A DNA stretch of 64,000 bases from Oscillospiraceae bacterium NTUH-002-81 (GCA_032620915.1 CP136052.1:465001-529000); one strand, 5' to 3'. Positions 40,602 to 50,196 are shown, numbered from the stretch's first letter. Notes: generated from the sequence alone by a model not told the origin. Made by a program: numbers and translations.

Positions 40602-42074
40602 ATGATGAGAAATAAATTTTGGGCGGCAGCGGCGCTGGCCATCGCCATTGGGACGTTTGCGGGCAACGGCGTGGTACATGCGGAGAGCATGCCGAAGGAT
40701 ACAGTGGCGGAGGGCGTGTTTATCGAGCAGCTGGATCTGTCGGGGATGACCATTTCCGAGGCCATTGATGCCGTGGACGACTATATTGCAGGAAAGACGG
40801 CAAGTAAGATCCGTCTGAATATCAATGACAACTGGGTGGAAGTGACTGCCGGGGACATGGGACTGTCCTGCGGTAACGCCGAAGTGGTAGAGGAAGCCTT
40901 TGAGTACGGCAAGGAGGGCAATATCGTCCAGCGCTACAAGACCATGAAGGATCTGCAACAGGAGCCGTATACCTTTGACCTGGAATTTGGCATTGACGAG
41001 GAGAAGATTCGTTCGATCATCGAAGAAAAATGTACCGTGTACGATGTGGCAGCGCAGGATGCCACGGTGACGAGAAGCGGCAGCAGCTTTGAGATCACCC
41101 CCGGCGTCACCGGCGTCAAGCTGGACGTGGATGCATCTGTACAGACGGTGATCGATTATATGAAAAATGACTGGGATGGCTCTGATGCGTCCATTGATCT
41201 TGTCTGCGAGCTGGATCAGCCCAGAGGCAGCGAGGAAGATTTTGCAAAAGTAAAAGATATACTGGGTACCTTTACCACCAGCTATTCCTCTTCCGGTGCC
41301 AACCGTTCCAAGAATGTGGCTAACGGCGTGGAGAAGATCAACGGAACGATCCTGTATCCCGGAGAGACCATGTCTGTGTACGCCCTGACCAATCCGTTTA
41401 CGGAGGCCAACGGCTATGCCACAGCTACTGCCTATGAGAACGGCATGGAGGTGGACAGCGTGGGCGGCGGTATCTGCCAGGTATCCACAACGCTGTACAA
41501 TGCGGCGCTGAATGCGGAGCTGGAGATCGTGGAGCGCTCCAACCATTCCATGATCGTCGGCTATGTGAAGCCTTCCATGGATGCGGCCATCGCGGGCACC
41601 TACAAGGATCTGAAGATCAAGAACAATACCGATGCACCGATTTATATAGAAGGAAAGACCGCCAACAAGACGGCGACCTTTACCATTTACGGACATGAGA
41701 CGAGAGACACGGTCAACCGGAAGGTGACCTATGAGAGTGAAGTGCTGGAGCAGACAACAGCGGAGCCGAATCTGAAATATGTGGGCGACAACACGAAGCC
41801 CATCGGCTACAAGGCCATCACTCAGAAGGCCCATACCGGTTACAAGGCACAGCTGTGGAAGGTTGTGACGGTGAACGGCGTGCAGGAGAGCCGGGAGGTC
41901 ATCAACAAGAGCACATACAATGCGGCACCCGCGTACTGTACGGTAGGCACATACTGGGCAGATCCCAATGCGACAGCGGCAGTGAATGCGGCCATTGCGA
42001 CACAGGACGGTCCCACCATTGATGCGACCATTGCCCCGTATGCAGCGGAGTTGGCGGCAGCAGCAGGACAATAA
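40602..42074 (+). CDS. VanW-family secreted protein with peptidoglycan-binding-like domain
   Basis: A 490-residue protein. A signal peptide (about 1-27, AVHAES-like end) is followed by a PG_binding_4-type region (EGVFIEQLDLSGMTISEAIDAVDDYI, then a second copy around EITPGVTGVKLDVDASVQTVIDYM). The VanW domain follows: FTTSYSSSGANRSKNVANGVEKINGTILYPGETMSV, GYATATAYENGMEVDSVGGGICQVSTTLYNAAL and ERSNHSMIVGYV. VanW-like proteins occur in vancomycin-resistance clusters and in many Firmicutes, and the activity is not defined. No van genes are near, so this is a housekeeping envelope protein. Confidence 0.87.
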   Translation: MMRNKFWAAAALAIAIGTFAGNGVVHAESMPKDTVAEGVFIEQLDLSGMTISEAIDAVDDYIAGKTASKIRLNINDNWVEVTAGDMGLSCGNAEVVEEAFEYGKEGNIVQRYKTMKDLQQEPYTFDLEFGIDEEKIRSIIEEKCTVYDVAAQDATVTRSGSSFEITPGVTGVKLDVDASVQTVIDYMKNDWDGSDASIDLVCELDQPRGSEEDFAKVKDILGTFTTSYSSSGANRSKNVANGVEKINGTILYPGETMSVYALTNPFTEANGYATATAYENGMEVDSVGGGICQVSTTLYNAALNAELEIVERSNHSMIVGYVKPSMDAAIAGTYKDLKIKNNTDAPIYIEGKTANKTATFTIYGHETRDTVNRKVTYESEVLEQTTAEPNLKYVGDNTKPIGYKAITQKAHTGYKAQLWKVVTVNGVQESREVINKSTYNAAPAYCTVGTYWADPNATAAVNAAIATQDGPTIDATIAPYAAELAAAAGQ

Positions 42075-42090
42075 GAGCGAGACGGATCAT

Positions 42091-42137
42091 GATGGAGTCT
42101 GTGTAACCATGCACAGGCTTCATCATTCTTTGCATCC
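42091..42137 (+). terminator. Probable terminator after the VanW-like gene
   Basis: The arms GATGGAGTCTGTG and CACAGGCTTCATC pair with a mismatch and precede TTCTTT. The T run is weak. Confidence 0.5.
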
Positions 42138-42196
42138 TGCCGGGACTGTGCGGCAGGCTTTGCATATGAGCTGGAAACAGCAGACGGAGGAATGGG

Positions 42197-43187
42197 ATGA
42201 AGATAGGAAAAATACCGGAAAGTGTGCTGAAACGGTCGGTGTTCAAGCAGATCCGCACGAAGCGCCCGGAGGTGCTGGTGGGCGCTGGCGTGGGGGAAGA
42301 CTGTGCCGTGATGAAGCTGGCGGAGGATGAAGTGTTTGTGCTGTCCACAGACCCCATCACGGGAACGGCCAAGGATATGGGCGAGCTGGCGGTACATGTG
42401 ACGGCCAACGATCTGGCCAGTGCAGGGGCAGAGCCTGTGGGCATGCTTCTGACGGTGCTTTTGCCGGAATCGGTGGAGGAAGCGGACATTCGGAACATGA
42501 TGGAGGAAGTGGAAAACGCCTGTCATCAGCTGAACATTCAGGTGATGGGCGGACACACCGAGGTGACCCGGGCGGTGAACCAGCCGCTGATCAGCGTCAC
42601 CGGCGTGGGAAAGGCGAAGGCTGACAGGATCATCACCACGTCCGGTGCCAGACCCGGCCAGGATGTGGTCATCACCAAGTGGATCGGTATCGAGGGGCAC
42701 ATCCATCATTGCCAAAGAAAAAGAAGAAGAACTGCTGAAACGGTTCCCGGCTTCTTTCCTGGAAGCGGCGAAAGAAATGAGCAATCTGCTGTCTGTGGTG
42801 CCGGAGGGCCGGATCGCGGCGCAGATGGGCGCAACGGCCATGCACGATGTGACAGAAGGCGGCATTTACGGGGCTCTGTGGGAGATGGCGGAGGCTTCCG
42901 GCGTGGGGCTGGAGATCGATCTGAAAGCTATCCCCATCCGACAGGAGACGGTGGAACTGTGTGAGGTCATGGGGCTGAACCCGTACTACCTGATTTCCAG
43001 CGGCAGCATGCTGATCGCCACGGATCACGGGCATGATCTGGTGCGGGAATTGCAGAAAGCGGGTATTCATGCGTCCGTGGCAGGCAAGGTGACCAGGGGC
43101 AATGACCGGGTGGTGTTAAATGGCGAGGACCGGGCGTTCCTGGAGCGGCCAAGAACCGACGAACTGTACAAGATTTATGAAGCGTGA
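42197..43187 (+). CDS. AIR synthase-like (PurM/HypE fold) protein (one-base frameshift in assembly)
   Basis: An ATP-binding protein of the PurM/ThiL/HypE superfamily. The N-terminal half has VGAGVGEDCAVMKLAEDEVFVLSTDPITGTAKDMGELAVHVTANDLASAGAEP, the nucleotide- and metal-binding side. The C-terminal half has AAQMGATAMHDVTEGGIYGALWEMAEASGVG. The two lie in different frames. The break is in GGGG at 42694-42697, and removal of one G gives ITKWIGIEGTSIIAKEKEEE and a 329-residue protein of whole codon length. The exact reaction is unknown. GGAGGAATGGG precedes the ATG. Confidence 0.85.
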
Positions 43188-43240
43188 TATCGAAAATGTG
43201 ATTTTATATCATAGTTTAGAAAAAATAGGAGGAAAACAAC

Positions 43241-43738
43241 GTGAATAACGAGATTATGCGGGAAGAGATCCTGACTTTTATCGAGAAAAACAGCCGTGTG
43301 GATCTGAAAGAGCTGGCGATCATTGTGGGAACCGATGAGGTGACCGTGGCCAATGAGATGGCAGCCATGGAAAAGGAGCGGATCATCTGCGGCTATCATA
43401 CACTGATCGACTGGGACAAGACCAGCATGGAGAAGGTGACAGCGCTCATCGAGGTGCGCGTGACACCCCAGCGTGGCGAGGGCTTTGATAAGATCGCTGA
43501 GCGCATTTACAACTATCCGGAAGTACGTTCCGTGTATCTGATCTCCGGTGCGTATGACCTGATGGTCATTCTGGAGGGCAAGACGCTGCGCGGCGTGTCC
43601 ATGTTCGTGGCAGAGAAGCTGTCTACTCTCGATCAGGTGGTGGGAACCGCAACCCACTTTATTCTGAAAAAATACAAAGATCATGGAACGGTCCTCGGAC
43701 AGGCCAAGACCGATGAAAGGATGGTAATTACACCGTGA
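43241..43738 (+). CDS. Lrp/AsnC-family transcriptional regulator
   Basis: A 165-residue regulator. The N-terminal helix-turn-helix is DLKELAIIVGTDEVTVANEMAAMEKERIICGYHTLIDW. The RAM/ActD ligand-binding domain follows (VTALIEVRVTPQRGEGFDKIAERIYNYPEVRSVYLISGAYDLMVILEG). A GTG start with AGGAGGAAAACAAC is used. It overlaps the aminotransferase gene by four bases (GTGA), which suggests that it controls this amino-acid pathway gene in response to an amino acid. Confidence 0.92.
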   Translation: MNNEIMREEILTFIEKNSRVDLKELAIIVGTDEVTVANEMAAMEKERIICGYHTLIDWDKTSMEKVTALIEVRVTPQRGEGFDKIAERIYNYPEVRSVYLISGAYDLMVILEGKTLRGVSMFVAEKLSTLDQVVGTATHFILKKYKDHGTVLGQAKTDERMVITP

Positions 43739-44901
43739 GAAATCCATTAGCAGATAAAGTAGTAGAAATACAGCCGTCAGGCATCCGGAAATTTTTTGAT
43801 GTGGTAAGCGAGATGCCGGACGCTATTTCCCTTGGTGTGGGTGAGCCGGACTTCGATACGCCGTGGCACATCCGGGACGAGGGCATCTATTCCCTGGAGC
43901 AGGGCAGAACGTTCTACACCTCCAATTCCGGTCTGAAGGAGCTGAAGGTGGAGATCGCCAATTATCTGAAACGGAGAATGGCCTGTTCCTACGACCCCAA
44001 CAGCGAAGTAATGGTAACGGTGGGCGGCAGTGAGGCCATTGATATGGCGCTTCGTGCCATGTTAAATCCCGGGGATGAGGTGCTGATCCCGCAGCCCAGC
44101 TATGTATCCTACCTGCCGTGCACCGTGCTGGCGGATGGTGTGCCGGTGATCATTGAACTGAAAGCGGAGAACGAGTTCCGTCTGACGAAGCAGGAGCTGC
44201 TGGATGCCATCACCGACAAGACCAAGGTGCTGATCCTTCCCTTCCCCAACAACCCCACGGGTGCCATCATGGAGAAGGAAGACCTGGAAGCCATCGCAGA
44301 GGTCATCCGGGAGAAGGATATTTTTGTCATTTCCGATGAGATTTACGCAGAGCTGACCTACAAGGGAGACCCAGTGACCATCGCCTCCCTGCCGGGCATG
44401 AAGGAGCGGACGATCCTGATCAACGGATTTTCCAAGGCCTATGCCATGACCGGCTGGCGTCTGGGCTATGCCTGCGGCCCGAAGGAAATTATTTCCCAGA
44501 TGGTAAAGATCCATCAGTTTGCCATCATGTGTGCGCCGACCACCAGCCAGTATGCCGCTGTGGAAGCGCTGAAAAACGGAGATGCGGACGTGGAGGAGAT
44601 GCGTACCGCGTACAACCAGCGCCGCCGTTATCTGATGCATGCCTTTGAAGAAATGGGACTGGAATGCTTTGAACCCTACGGTGCGTTCTATGTGTTCCCC
44701 TGCATCAAGGAATTCGGCATGACTTCCGATGAGTTTGCCACCCGTTTCCTGGAGCAGGAGAAGGTGGCCGTCGTTCCGGGCACGGCGTTCGGTGCCTGTG
44801 GTGAGGGTTATCTGCGAATTTCCTATGCGTATTCGCTGGAAAATCTGAAGATAGCTATGGAAAAACTGAAGCATTTCATTGACAATCTGAGAAAACGGTA
44901 A
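43735..44901 (+). CDS. Class I/II aminotransferase (PLP-dependent)
   Basis: A 388-residue fold-type I aminotransferase. Landmarks are GVGEPDFDTPWHI near the N-terminus, GGSEAIDMALRAMLNPGDEVLIPQPSYVSY, FPNNPTGAIM, DEIYAELTY and the PLP-lysine motif NGFSKAYAMTGWRLGY. It ends with GYLRISYAYS (substrate-carboxylate Arg). The length and motifs fit aspartate/aromatic-type aminotransferases. The donor and acceptor cannot be told from sequence. It is coupled to the Lrp gene upstream and is 15 bases before trmL. Confidence 0.92.
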   Translation: MRNPLADKVVEIQPSGIRKFFDVVSEMPDAISLGVGEPDFDTPWHIRDEGIYSLEQGRTFYTSNSGLKELKVEIANYLKRRMACSYDPNSEVMVTVGGSEAIDMALRAMLNPGDEVLIPQPSYVSYLPCTVLADGVPVIIELKAENEFRLTKQELLDAITDKTKVLILPFPNNPTGAIMEKEDLEAIAEVIREKDIFVISDEIYAELTYKGDPVTIASLPGMKERTILINGFSKAYAMTGWRLGYACGPKEIISQMVKIHQFAIMCAPTTSQYAAVEALKNGDADVEEMRTAYNQRRRYLMHAFEEMGLECFEPYGAFYVFPCIKEFGMTSDEFATRFLEQEKVAVVPGTAFGACGEGYLRISYAYSLENLKIAMEKLKHFIDNLRKR

Positions 44902-44916
44902 TCCGGGAGGCACATC

Positions 44917-45417
44917 ATGGCGAAGCTGAACATCGTGTTATTTGAGCCGGAGATTCCGTCCAACACCGGCAATATCGGCCGTACCTGTGTTGCCACCGGC
45001 AGCCGCCTGCACCTCATTGAGCCGCTGGGCTTCAAGCTGAATGAGAAAGCGCTGAAACGGGCCGGGATGGATTACTGGAAAGACCTGGATGTGACGACCT
45101 ACATCAATTACGAGGACTTTCTGGAGAAAAATCCGGGGGCTAAGATCTACATGGCGTCCACGAAAGCCCCCAATCTGTACACGGAAGTGGACTACGAGCC
45201 GGACTGCTATATCATGTTCGGCAAGGAGAGCGGCGGTATCCCGGAGGAAATCCTGCTGGAGCATCAGGAGACAGCCATCCGCATTCCCATGCTGCCGGAT
45301 ACCCGATCGCTGAATCTGGCGAATTCCGTGGCCATCGTGCTGTACGAAGCGCTGCGGCATAACCAGTTTGAACAGATGCAGCTGGGCGGACATCTGACAA
45401 AATATGACTGGAAGTAG
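44917..45417 (+). CDS. trmL: tRNA (cytidine(34)-2'-O)-methyltransferase
   Basis: A 166-residue SPOUT methyltransferase that modifies the wobble base of tRNA-Leu isoacceptors. It begins LNIVLFEPEIPSNTGNIGRTCVATG, typical of TrmL. The SAM-binding knot is visible as IMFGKESGGIPEEIL and IRIPMLPDTRSLNLANSVAIVLYEALR. The length is that of the family. It is the last gene before a strong bidirectional terminator. Confidence 0.95.
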   Translation: MAKLNIVLFEPEIPSNTGNIGRTCVATGSRLHLIEPLGFKLNEKALKRAGMDYWKDLDVTTYINYEDFLEKNPGAKIYMASTKAPNLYTEVDYEPDCYIMFGKESGGIPEEILLEHQETAIRIPMLPDTRSLNLANSVAIVLYEALRHNQFEQMQLGGHLTKYDWK

Positions 45418-45422
45418 GGAAA

Positions 45423-45462
45423 AACAGGGAGTACGCAAATCGCGTTACTCCCTGTTTTTGGC
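45423..45462. terminator. Bidirectional terminator between trmL and the sensor kinase gene
   Basis: The arms AAAACAGGGAGTA and TACTCCCTGTTTTT, with an inner CGCAAATCGCG loop region, form a long stem with A and T runs on either side. Confidence 0.88.
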
Positions 45463-46863
45463 CTTCGGCAGCGAGAAGAGAAATTCGGTTCCCACACCCT
45501 CGGTGCTGATGACGTTGATATTTTCGTTGTGTGCCTGAATGATCTCCTTGACGATGGAGAGCCCCAGACCGGTGCCTTTCTTGTCCCGGCCCCTGGAGAC
45601 ATCGGTCTTGTAAAAACGGTCCCAGATCTTGGGGATGCTGTCCCGGGGGATACCGATGCCGCTGTCCTTGACGGAAACAAACACCTTCTCGTTTTTCTCT
45701 GTGGTTTCCACGTAAATCTCCGAATTGTGATGACTGAATTTTACCGCATTGTCTATGAGGTTGTACAGCACCTGCTGGATCTTTCCCATATCCGCATGAA
45801 CGAACAGAGGCCCTTCGGGAAATACCAGCTCAATGGATATCCGCCGTTCCGTGCAGATGCCTTCGAAGGAGGCGGCTGTTTTTTTGATGATCTCATGGAT
45901 ATCAAAGTCCGTCTTGTCCAGATGAGAGGCTTTCGTGTCGTAGCTGTTCAGCGTCAGCAGTCCGCTGGTCAGTTTATTCAACCGGTCGGTTTCAAACAGA
46001 ACGATGTTCAGGTATTTTTCCTGGAGCTCCGGCGGGATAGTGCCGTCCAGCATGGCCTCCACATAGCCCTTGATGGACGTCAGCGGAGAGCGGAAATCGT
46101 GGGAAACGTTGGCAATGAATTTCTTCTGGTATTCATCGGTGCTGCCCACGCCTGCCGCCATATAGTTCAGGGAGGCGCAGAGCCGTCCCAGCTCATCGTT
46201 GGAATCCACAGGCAGCTTGTATTTGAAATTGCCGGTGGTATATTCTGCCACGGCTTGGTTGATTTTCCGTAAGGGGCGGAAGATGGCCAGGTGGAAAAAC
46301 AGCAGAAAGACGAGAGAAAGGCCGTAGATCACCAGAAAACAGATATAGGTGACGGTGAGCAGCCGGTCTGCCTCTTTTAGCAGATTTTTGTATGGCGTGT
46401 GGATGAGCACGTAGGCGTTGGTGCTGAAATTGGAAGAAATCGGGGACAGCACGGTGAGCACGTCGTAAGGGTACTGGCCGTAATAGTCGCCGATGCAGTA
46501 GTATTGTTTTCCCATATCGGTGGGGTCAAAATCTTCCACAACCGACGGTTCATCTGTGAGAAGGGAAATCTCGGACTGCACCAGGATCCGGCCCTTGCGG
46601 TCGATGATCCAGATGTTGGAATCCAGATAAATGTCGATGGCGTCCAGCTGTGCCTGCACATCCCGGAGGGTGATCTGGTTTTGGGCGTACTGCACCGCAT
46701 AGTTGGAGGCGATATAGTTGGCTTCCTTGTACAGCTTTTCGGCAGTTTCCTTCACCACGTGCTGCTGGGCCAGATAAGAACCCAGGGAGGCGATGGACAG
46801 GAAGCTCACCAGACCGAACACTAGATACAGAAAAATCATTTTTATATAGAGGGTATTTTTCAT
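45445..46863 (-). CDS. Two-component sensor histidine kinase
   Basis: A 472-residue membrane kinase. Transmembrane helices lie at about 7-30 and 165-188, bounding a sensor domain of about 135 residues (double-Cache-like strands such as IWIIDRKGRILVQSE). A HAMP linker follows (about 189-240), then HisKA with His255 (NVSHDFRSPLTSIKGYVEAM) and HATPase_c (N box NLIDNAVKFSHH, G boxes DSGIGIPRD and GTGLGLSIV). It partners the OmpR-type regulator encoded four bases upstream. The stimulus is unknown. Confidence 0.93.
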   Translation of the reverse strand: MKNTLYIKMIFLYLVFGLVSFLSIASLGSYLAQQHVVKETAEKLYKEANYIASNYAVQYAQNQITLRDVQAQLDAIDIYLDSNIWIIDRKGRILVQSEISLLTDEPSVVEDFDPTDMGKQYYCIGDYYGQYPYDVLTVLSPISSNFSTNAYVLIHTPYKNLLKEADRLLTVTYICFLVIYGLSLVFLLFFHLAIFRPLRKINQAVAEYTTGNFKYKLPVDSNDELGRLCASLNYMAAGVGSTDEYQKKFIANVSHDFRSPLTSIKGYVEAMLDGTIPPELQEKYLNIVLFETDRLNKLTSGLLTLNSYDTKASHLDKTDFDIHEIIKKTAASFEGICTERRISIELVFPEGPLFVHADMGKIQQVLYNLIDNAVKFSHHNSEIYVETTEKNEKVFVSVKDSGIGIPRDSIPKIWDRFYKTDVSRGRDKKGTGLGLSIVKEIIQAHNENINVISTEGVGTEFLFSLPKAKNRE

Positions 46864-46867
46864 CTGC

Positions 46868-47572
46868 TTATCCCTTTACTTCGAATTTGTAACCGATGCC
46901 CCAGACGGTGCTGATGCTCCAGTCCTGATGATCCTTGATCTTTTCTCGGAGGCGCTTGATGTGGACATCCACGGTCCGTGTATCGCCGATGTATTCATAG
47001 CCCCAGATGTGATCCAGCAGCTGCTCTCTTGTAAATACCTGATTGGGGGAGGATGCCAGGAAATAGAGAAGTTCCAGTTCCTTGGGCGGCATTTCCACCG
47101 GATGCCCCATATAGAGGACAGAGTAGTTGGTCAGGTTGATAGTGAGATCAGGATACTCTACGAATTTGCCTGTCTGGGTAGGCGCGGCCGCCGGGCGGGC
47201 TGGCTGGTACCGGCGCAGCACGGCTTTTACCCGGGCCACCAGCTCCTTCGTGTCAAAGGGTTTGATCATGTAATCGTCGGCGCCCAGCTCCAGTCCCAGC
47301 ACCTTGTCAAAGGTCTCGCCCTTGGCGGACAGCATGATGATGGGTACCTGGCTTTTGGAGCGGAGCTCCCGGCAGACCTGATAGCCGTCCATGCCGGGCA
47401 GCATCAGATCCAGCAGTACCAGATTCGGTGCAAAGCTTTCAAAGGTCTCCAGCGCTTCCTCGCCGTCGTAGGCAATCTGGGTGTCGTAGCACTCTTTGTT
47501 CAGGTAGAGGGAGATCAGCTCTGCGATATTCACGTCGTCATCTACAATTAAAATTTTCTGTTTGGATGCCAT
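46868..47572 (-). CDS. OmpR/PhoB-family response regulator
   Basis: A 234-residue regulator. The receiver domain shows the acidic pair DDD (11-13), phospho-acceptor Asp55 (LLDLMLPG) and the conserved Lys in MIKPFDTKEL. A winged-helix DNA-binding domain follows (about 135-230; NQVFTREQLLDHIWGYEYIGDTRTVDVHIKRLREKI). It is transcribed before its kinase with a four-base gap. An extra Pro/Ala-rich linker (QPARPAAAPTQ) separates the domains. Confidence 0.93.
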   Translation of the reverse strand: MASKQKILIVDDDVNIAELISLYLNKECYDTQIAYDGEEALETFESFAPNLVLLDLMLPGMDGYQVCRELRSKSQVPIIMLSAKGETFDKVLGLELGADDYMIKPFDTKELVARVKAVLRRYQPARPAAAPTQTGKFVEYPDLTINLTNYSVLYMGHPVEMPPKELELLYFLASSPNQVFTREQLLDHIWGYEYIGDTRTVDVHIKRLREKIKDHQDWSISTVWGIGYKFEVKG

Positions 47573-47599
47573 GTTGGTCCTTTCTATTTATTGGAAGAT

Positions 47600-47693
47600 C
47601 ATAAGTTCAGGAGCGCTATTCGCAAAATTGCACTGTTGTGCTTTTCGCTATATTAACAGTCATAAGTTCAGCCGCGCCATTCGCAAAATCGCA
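47600..47693. repeat. Two copies of the CATAAGTTCAG / CATTCGCAAAAT repeat
   Basis: The first copy starts at 47600 (CATAAGTTCAG then GAGCGCTATTCGCAAAATTGCA) and the second at 47661 (CATAAGTTCAG then CCGCGCCATTCGCAAAATCGCA). A related copy is at 36037. They lie in the gap between the response regulator start and the mutS2 end. Confidence 0.7.
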
Positions 47694-47825
47694 TCTACGA
47701 TGCTTTTCGCTGCTTCGCAGCTGATTTTTGCTCATTACGTGGCGCTCCGTCGATGATTCTGCAGAGCCGGATTTTTCTGCAAGCAGAAAATCCAGCCTCT
47801 TGGAATCATCACTGAACTTATGACT
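47658..47825. repeat. Long-range perfect 14-bp inverted repeat ending in the mutS2 stop codon
   Basis: AGTCATAAGTTCAG (47658-47671) and CTGAACTTATGACT (47812-47825) are perfect complements 140 bases apart. The right arm includes the mutS2 stop. Inside the loop are GATGATTC...GAATCATC and GGATTTTTCTGC/GCAGAAAATCC stems, the latter probably a terminator for mutS2. Confidence 0.7.
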
Positions 47826-50196
47826 TAAAGTCTACGATCGTAACCCCGGCGTCGCCTTCTCCGAAGGTGCCCAGCCGGAAGGATTTCACATATTTCTGTC
47901 GGCGCAGGTAGTTGTGTACGGCGGTGCGTAGGGCACCGGTGCCTTTGCCGTGGACAATGCGCACCTGGGGGATGTGGGCCAGGTAGGCGTCATCCAGATA
48001 TTTGTCCAGCTCGGCCAGTGCTTCATCTACGGTCTTACCCAGGAGCATGAGCTCCGGGCTGACGGTAAGGGACTTGGACATTTTCAGCTTGCTGCTGCCA
48101 GTGCGCCGGTTGTTGGACGGGGCAGGTGCTGCTTCCTGAATGAGCACCAGATCGGAAATATTCACCTGGGAGCGGAGAATGCCCATCTGCACGTACAGAT
48201 CGCCCTTGGCGTTGGGCAGGGTACTGACAGTGCCGTTGAGGTTCATGCTCAGTACCCGCACGGAATCGCCGATCTTGAAATCCGAAGGCTTGTTGGCCTT
48301 GCGGGGCTTCATTTCTTTCTGGTTGGTCATGCGCTTTTCCACGCCGGACATTTTTTCCCGGAGGCGGCTTCTCTCGGCCTCCATCTGCCGGGAATCGATG
48401 GCCTCCTTGCCGAATTTGCGGAAATCCCGGATGGTCTGGTCTGCGTATTCCTTGGCCTCCCGGAGAATGGCGTGGGCCTGCTCGTTGGCTTCCTTGAGGA
48501 TCCGGTCTTTCTGCTGATCCATCCGTTCCTGCTTCTGTTCCAGTTTCTTTTTCAGAGATTCGATTTCCTGCTTGTACTGGGAAATCTCCAGCTGTTCCTT
48601 CTCGATGGTCTTGCGGCTGATCTCCAGGTCGGCCAGCAGATCTTCGAAGCTCTCATCCGTCTCGGTGAGATGGACTTTGGCTTCCTCGATGATGGAATCG
48701 GGCAGTCCCAGCTTGCTGGAAATGGCGAAAGCGTTACTCTTGCCCGGGATGCCGATGAGCAGCCGGTAGGTGGGCCGCAGGGATTCCACGTCAAATTCGC
48801 AGCAGGCGTTTTCTACCTGTGGTGTGGACAGGGCGAACACCTTCAACTCACTGTAGTGGGTGGTGGCCATGGTGCGGATACCCTGGCTGTGGAGCCGGGA
48901 CAGGATGGCGATGGCCAGCGCTGCGCCCTCGTTGGGGTCGGTGCCGGCGGCCAGTTCGTCGAAGAGCACCAGGGAATTGCGGTCCGCTTTTTTCAAAATA
49001 TCGACAATCTTCGTCATGTGGGACGAGAACGTACTTAAGGACTGCTCGATGCTCTGCTCGTCGCCGATGTCGGCGTAAACCTCTTTGAAAAGGGCCAGTT
49101 CTGACCGGTCAAGGGCGGGAATGTGAAGTCCGGCCTCGCCCATCAGCGTCAGTAGGCCGATGGTTTTCAGGGAAACGGTCTTACCGCCGGTGTTGGGGCC
49201 GGTGACGATGAGCAGGTCAAAATCTTTTCCCAGCTCCAGATCCACGGGAACGGCCTTTTTTGGATCCAGCAGCGGGTGACGGCCCTTGCGGATGCGGATG
49301 CGCCCCTCGGTGTTGAAAATCGGGGCGGTGGCGTTCTGGGATCTGGCCAGCGCCGCTTTTGCAAAAATAAAATCCAGCTGGGTCAGCATGGTGTAATCGT
49401 CGTAGATCATGGCGGCGGACTGGGCTGCCGTTTCTGACAGGGAAGCCAGGATGGCCTGAATCTCTTCCTGTTCCTTCATGGCCAGCTCTTTCAGGTCATT
49501 GTTCAGCTTGACGATGGCCATAGGCTCCACGAACAGGGTGGAACCGGTGGAGGACTGGTCGTGGATCATGCCCGGTACCTGGCTCTTGTACTCGGCTTTT
49601 ACCGGGATGCAGTAACGGCCGCTGCGCATGGTGATGACGGCGTCCTGCAGATACGTCCGACAGGAACCGTTGACCATGGAAACGAGCTGGCTGTGGATCC
49701 GGTCATTGACGGCGTTCATCTGCCGCCGGAGGGACTTTAACTTGGTGCTGGCATCGTCACTGATCTCCTCCTCGGAGAGAATGCAGCGGCGGATCTCGGA
49801 GGACAGGGGTGTCAGGGGCTCCAGCATGGAAAAATAGGGATCCAGGCTGTCGGTCATATCCTGGGCGGTATCCCTGCGGCCGTAATTTTTGATGCGGCCG
49901 GCGGTCTCCAGCAGGGAGCAGATGGACAGAAGCTCCGAGGCATTTAGCGTGCCGCCGATCTCCAGCCGTTTGACGGAGGCCCGGACATCGTGGATGCCAT
50001 AAAAGGAAGCGCTGCCCTTGCGGATGCTCCGGGAAAAGGCGTCCCGGGTGTGCTGCTGTGCGGTTTCGATATCGGAAAGATTGTCGTAGGGAACCAGCGC
50101 CCGGCACAGCGCTTTGCCGCCAGTGGAGGACGCATATTCCGTTAGACGATCAATGATCTTGTTGTATTCCAGTGTTTTTAAAGCTTTTTCATTCAT
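47818..50196 (-). CDS. mutS2: MutS2 family ATPase/nuclease
   Basis: A 792-residue protein of full family length. It lacks the mismatch-recognition domain of MutS. The ABC-type ATPase core shows Walker A GPNTGGKTVSLKTIG, Walker B-like LVLFDELAAGTDP and a helical clamp. A long coiled coil (about 510-620) is followed by a C-terminal Smr endonuclease domain (VRIVHGKGTGALRTAVHNYLRRQKYV). MutS2 acts on recombination intermediates and, in Bacillus, on collided ribosomes. It is monocistronic, divergent from the HtrA-like gene. Confidence 0.95.
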   Translation of the reverse strand: MNEKALKTLEYNKIIDRLTEYASSTGGKALCRALVPYDNLSDIETAQQHTRDAFSRSIRKGSASFYGIHDVRASVKRLEIGGTLNASELLSICSLLETAGRIKNYGRRDTAQDMTDSLDPYFSMLEPLTPLSSEIRRCILSEEEISDDASTKLKSLRRQMNAVNDRIHSQLVSMVNGSCRTYLQDAVITMRSGRYCIPVKAEYKSQVPGMIHDQSSTGSTLFVEPMAIVKLNNDLKELAMKEQEEIQAILASLSETAAQSAAMIYDDYTMLTQLDFIFAKAALARSQNATAPIFNTEGRIRIRKGRHPLLDPKKAVPVDLELGKDFDLLIVTGPNTGGKTVSLKTIGLLTLMGEAGLHIPALDRSELALFKEVYADIGDEQSIEQSLSTFSSHMTKIVDILKKADRNSLVLFDELAAGTDPNEGAALAIAILSRLHSQGIRTMATTHYSELKVFALSTPQVENACCEFDVESLRPTYRLLIGIPGKSNAFAISSKLGLPDSIIEEAKVHLTETDESFEDLLADLEISRKTIEKEQLEISQYKQEIESLKKKLEQKQERMDQQKDRILKEANEQAHAILREAKEYADQTIRDFRKFGKEAIDSRQMEAERSRLREKMSGVEKRMTNQKEMKPRKANKPSDFKIGDSVRVLSMNLNGTVSTLPNAKGDLYVQMGILRSQVNISDLVLIQEAAPAPSNNRRTGSSKLKMSKSLTVSPELMLLGKTVDEALAELDKYLDDAYLAHIPQVRIVHGKGTGALRTAVHNYLRRQKYVKSFRLGTFGEGDAGVTIVDFKS

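Noticed and set aside
40539..42071. A 510-codon minus-strand frame opposite the VanW-like gene
   Set aside because: Same antisense effect. The plus-strand product has signal peptide, VanW motifs and a ribosome binding site.
47950..49038. A 362-codon plus-strand frame opposite mutS2
   Set aside because: It is antisense to conserved MutS2 motifs and lacks its own motifs or ribosome binding site.
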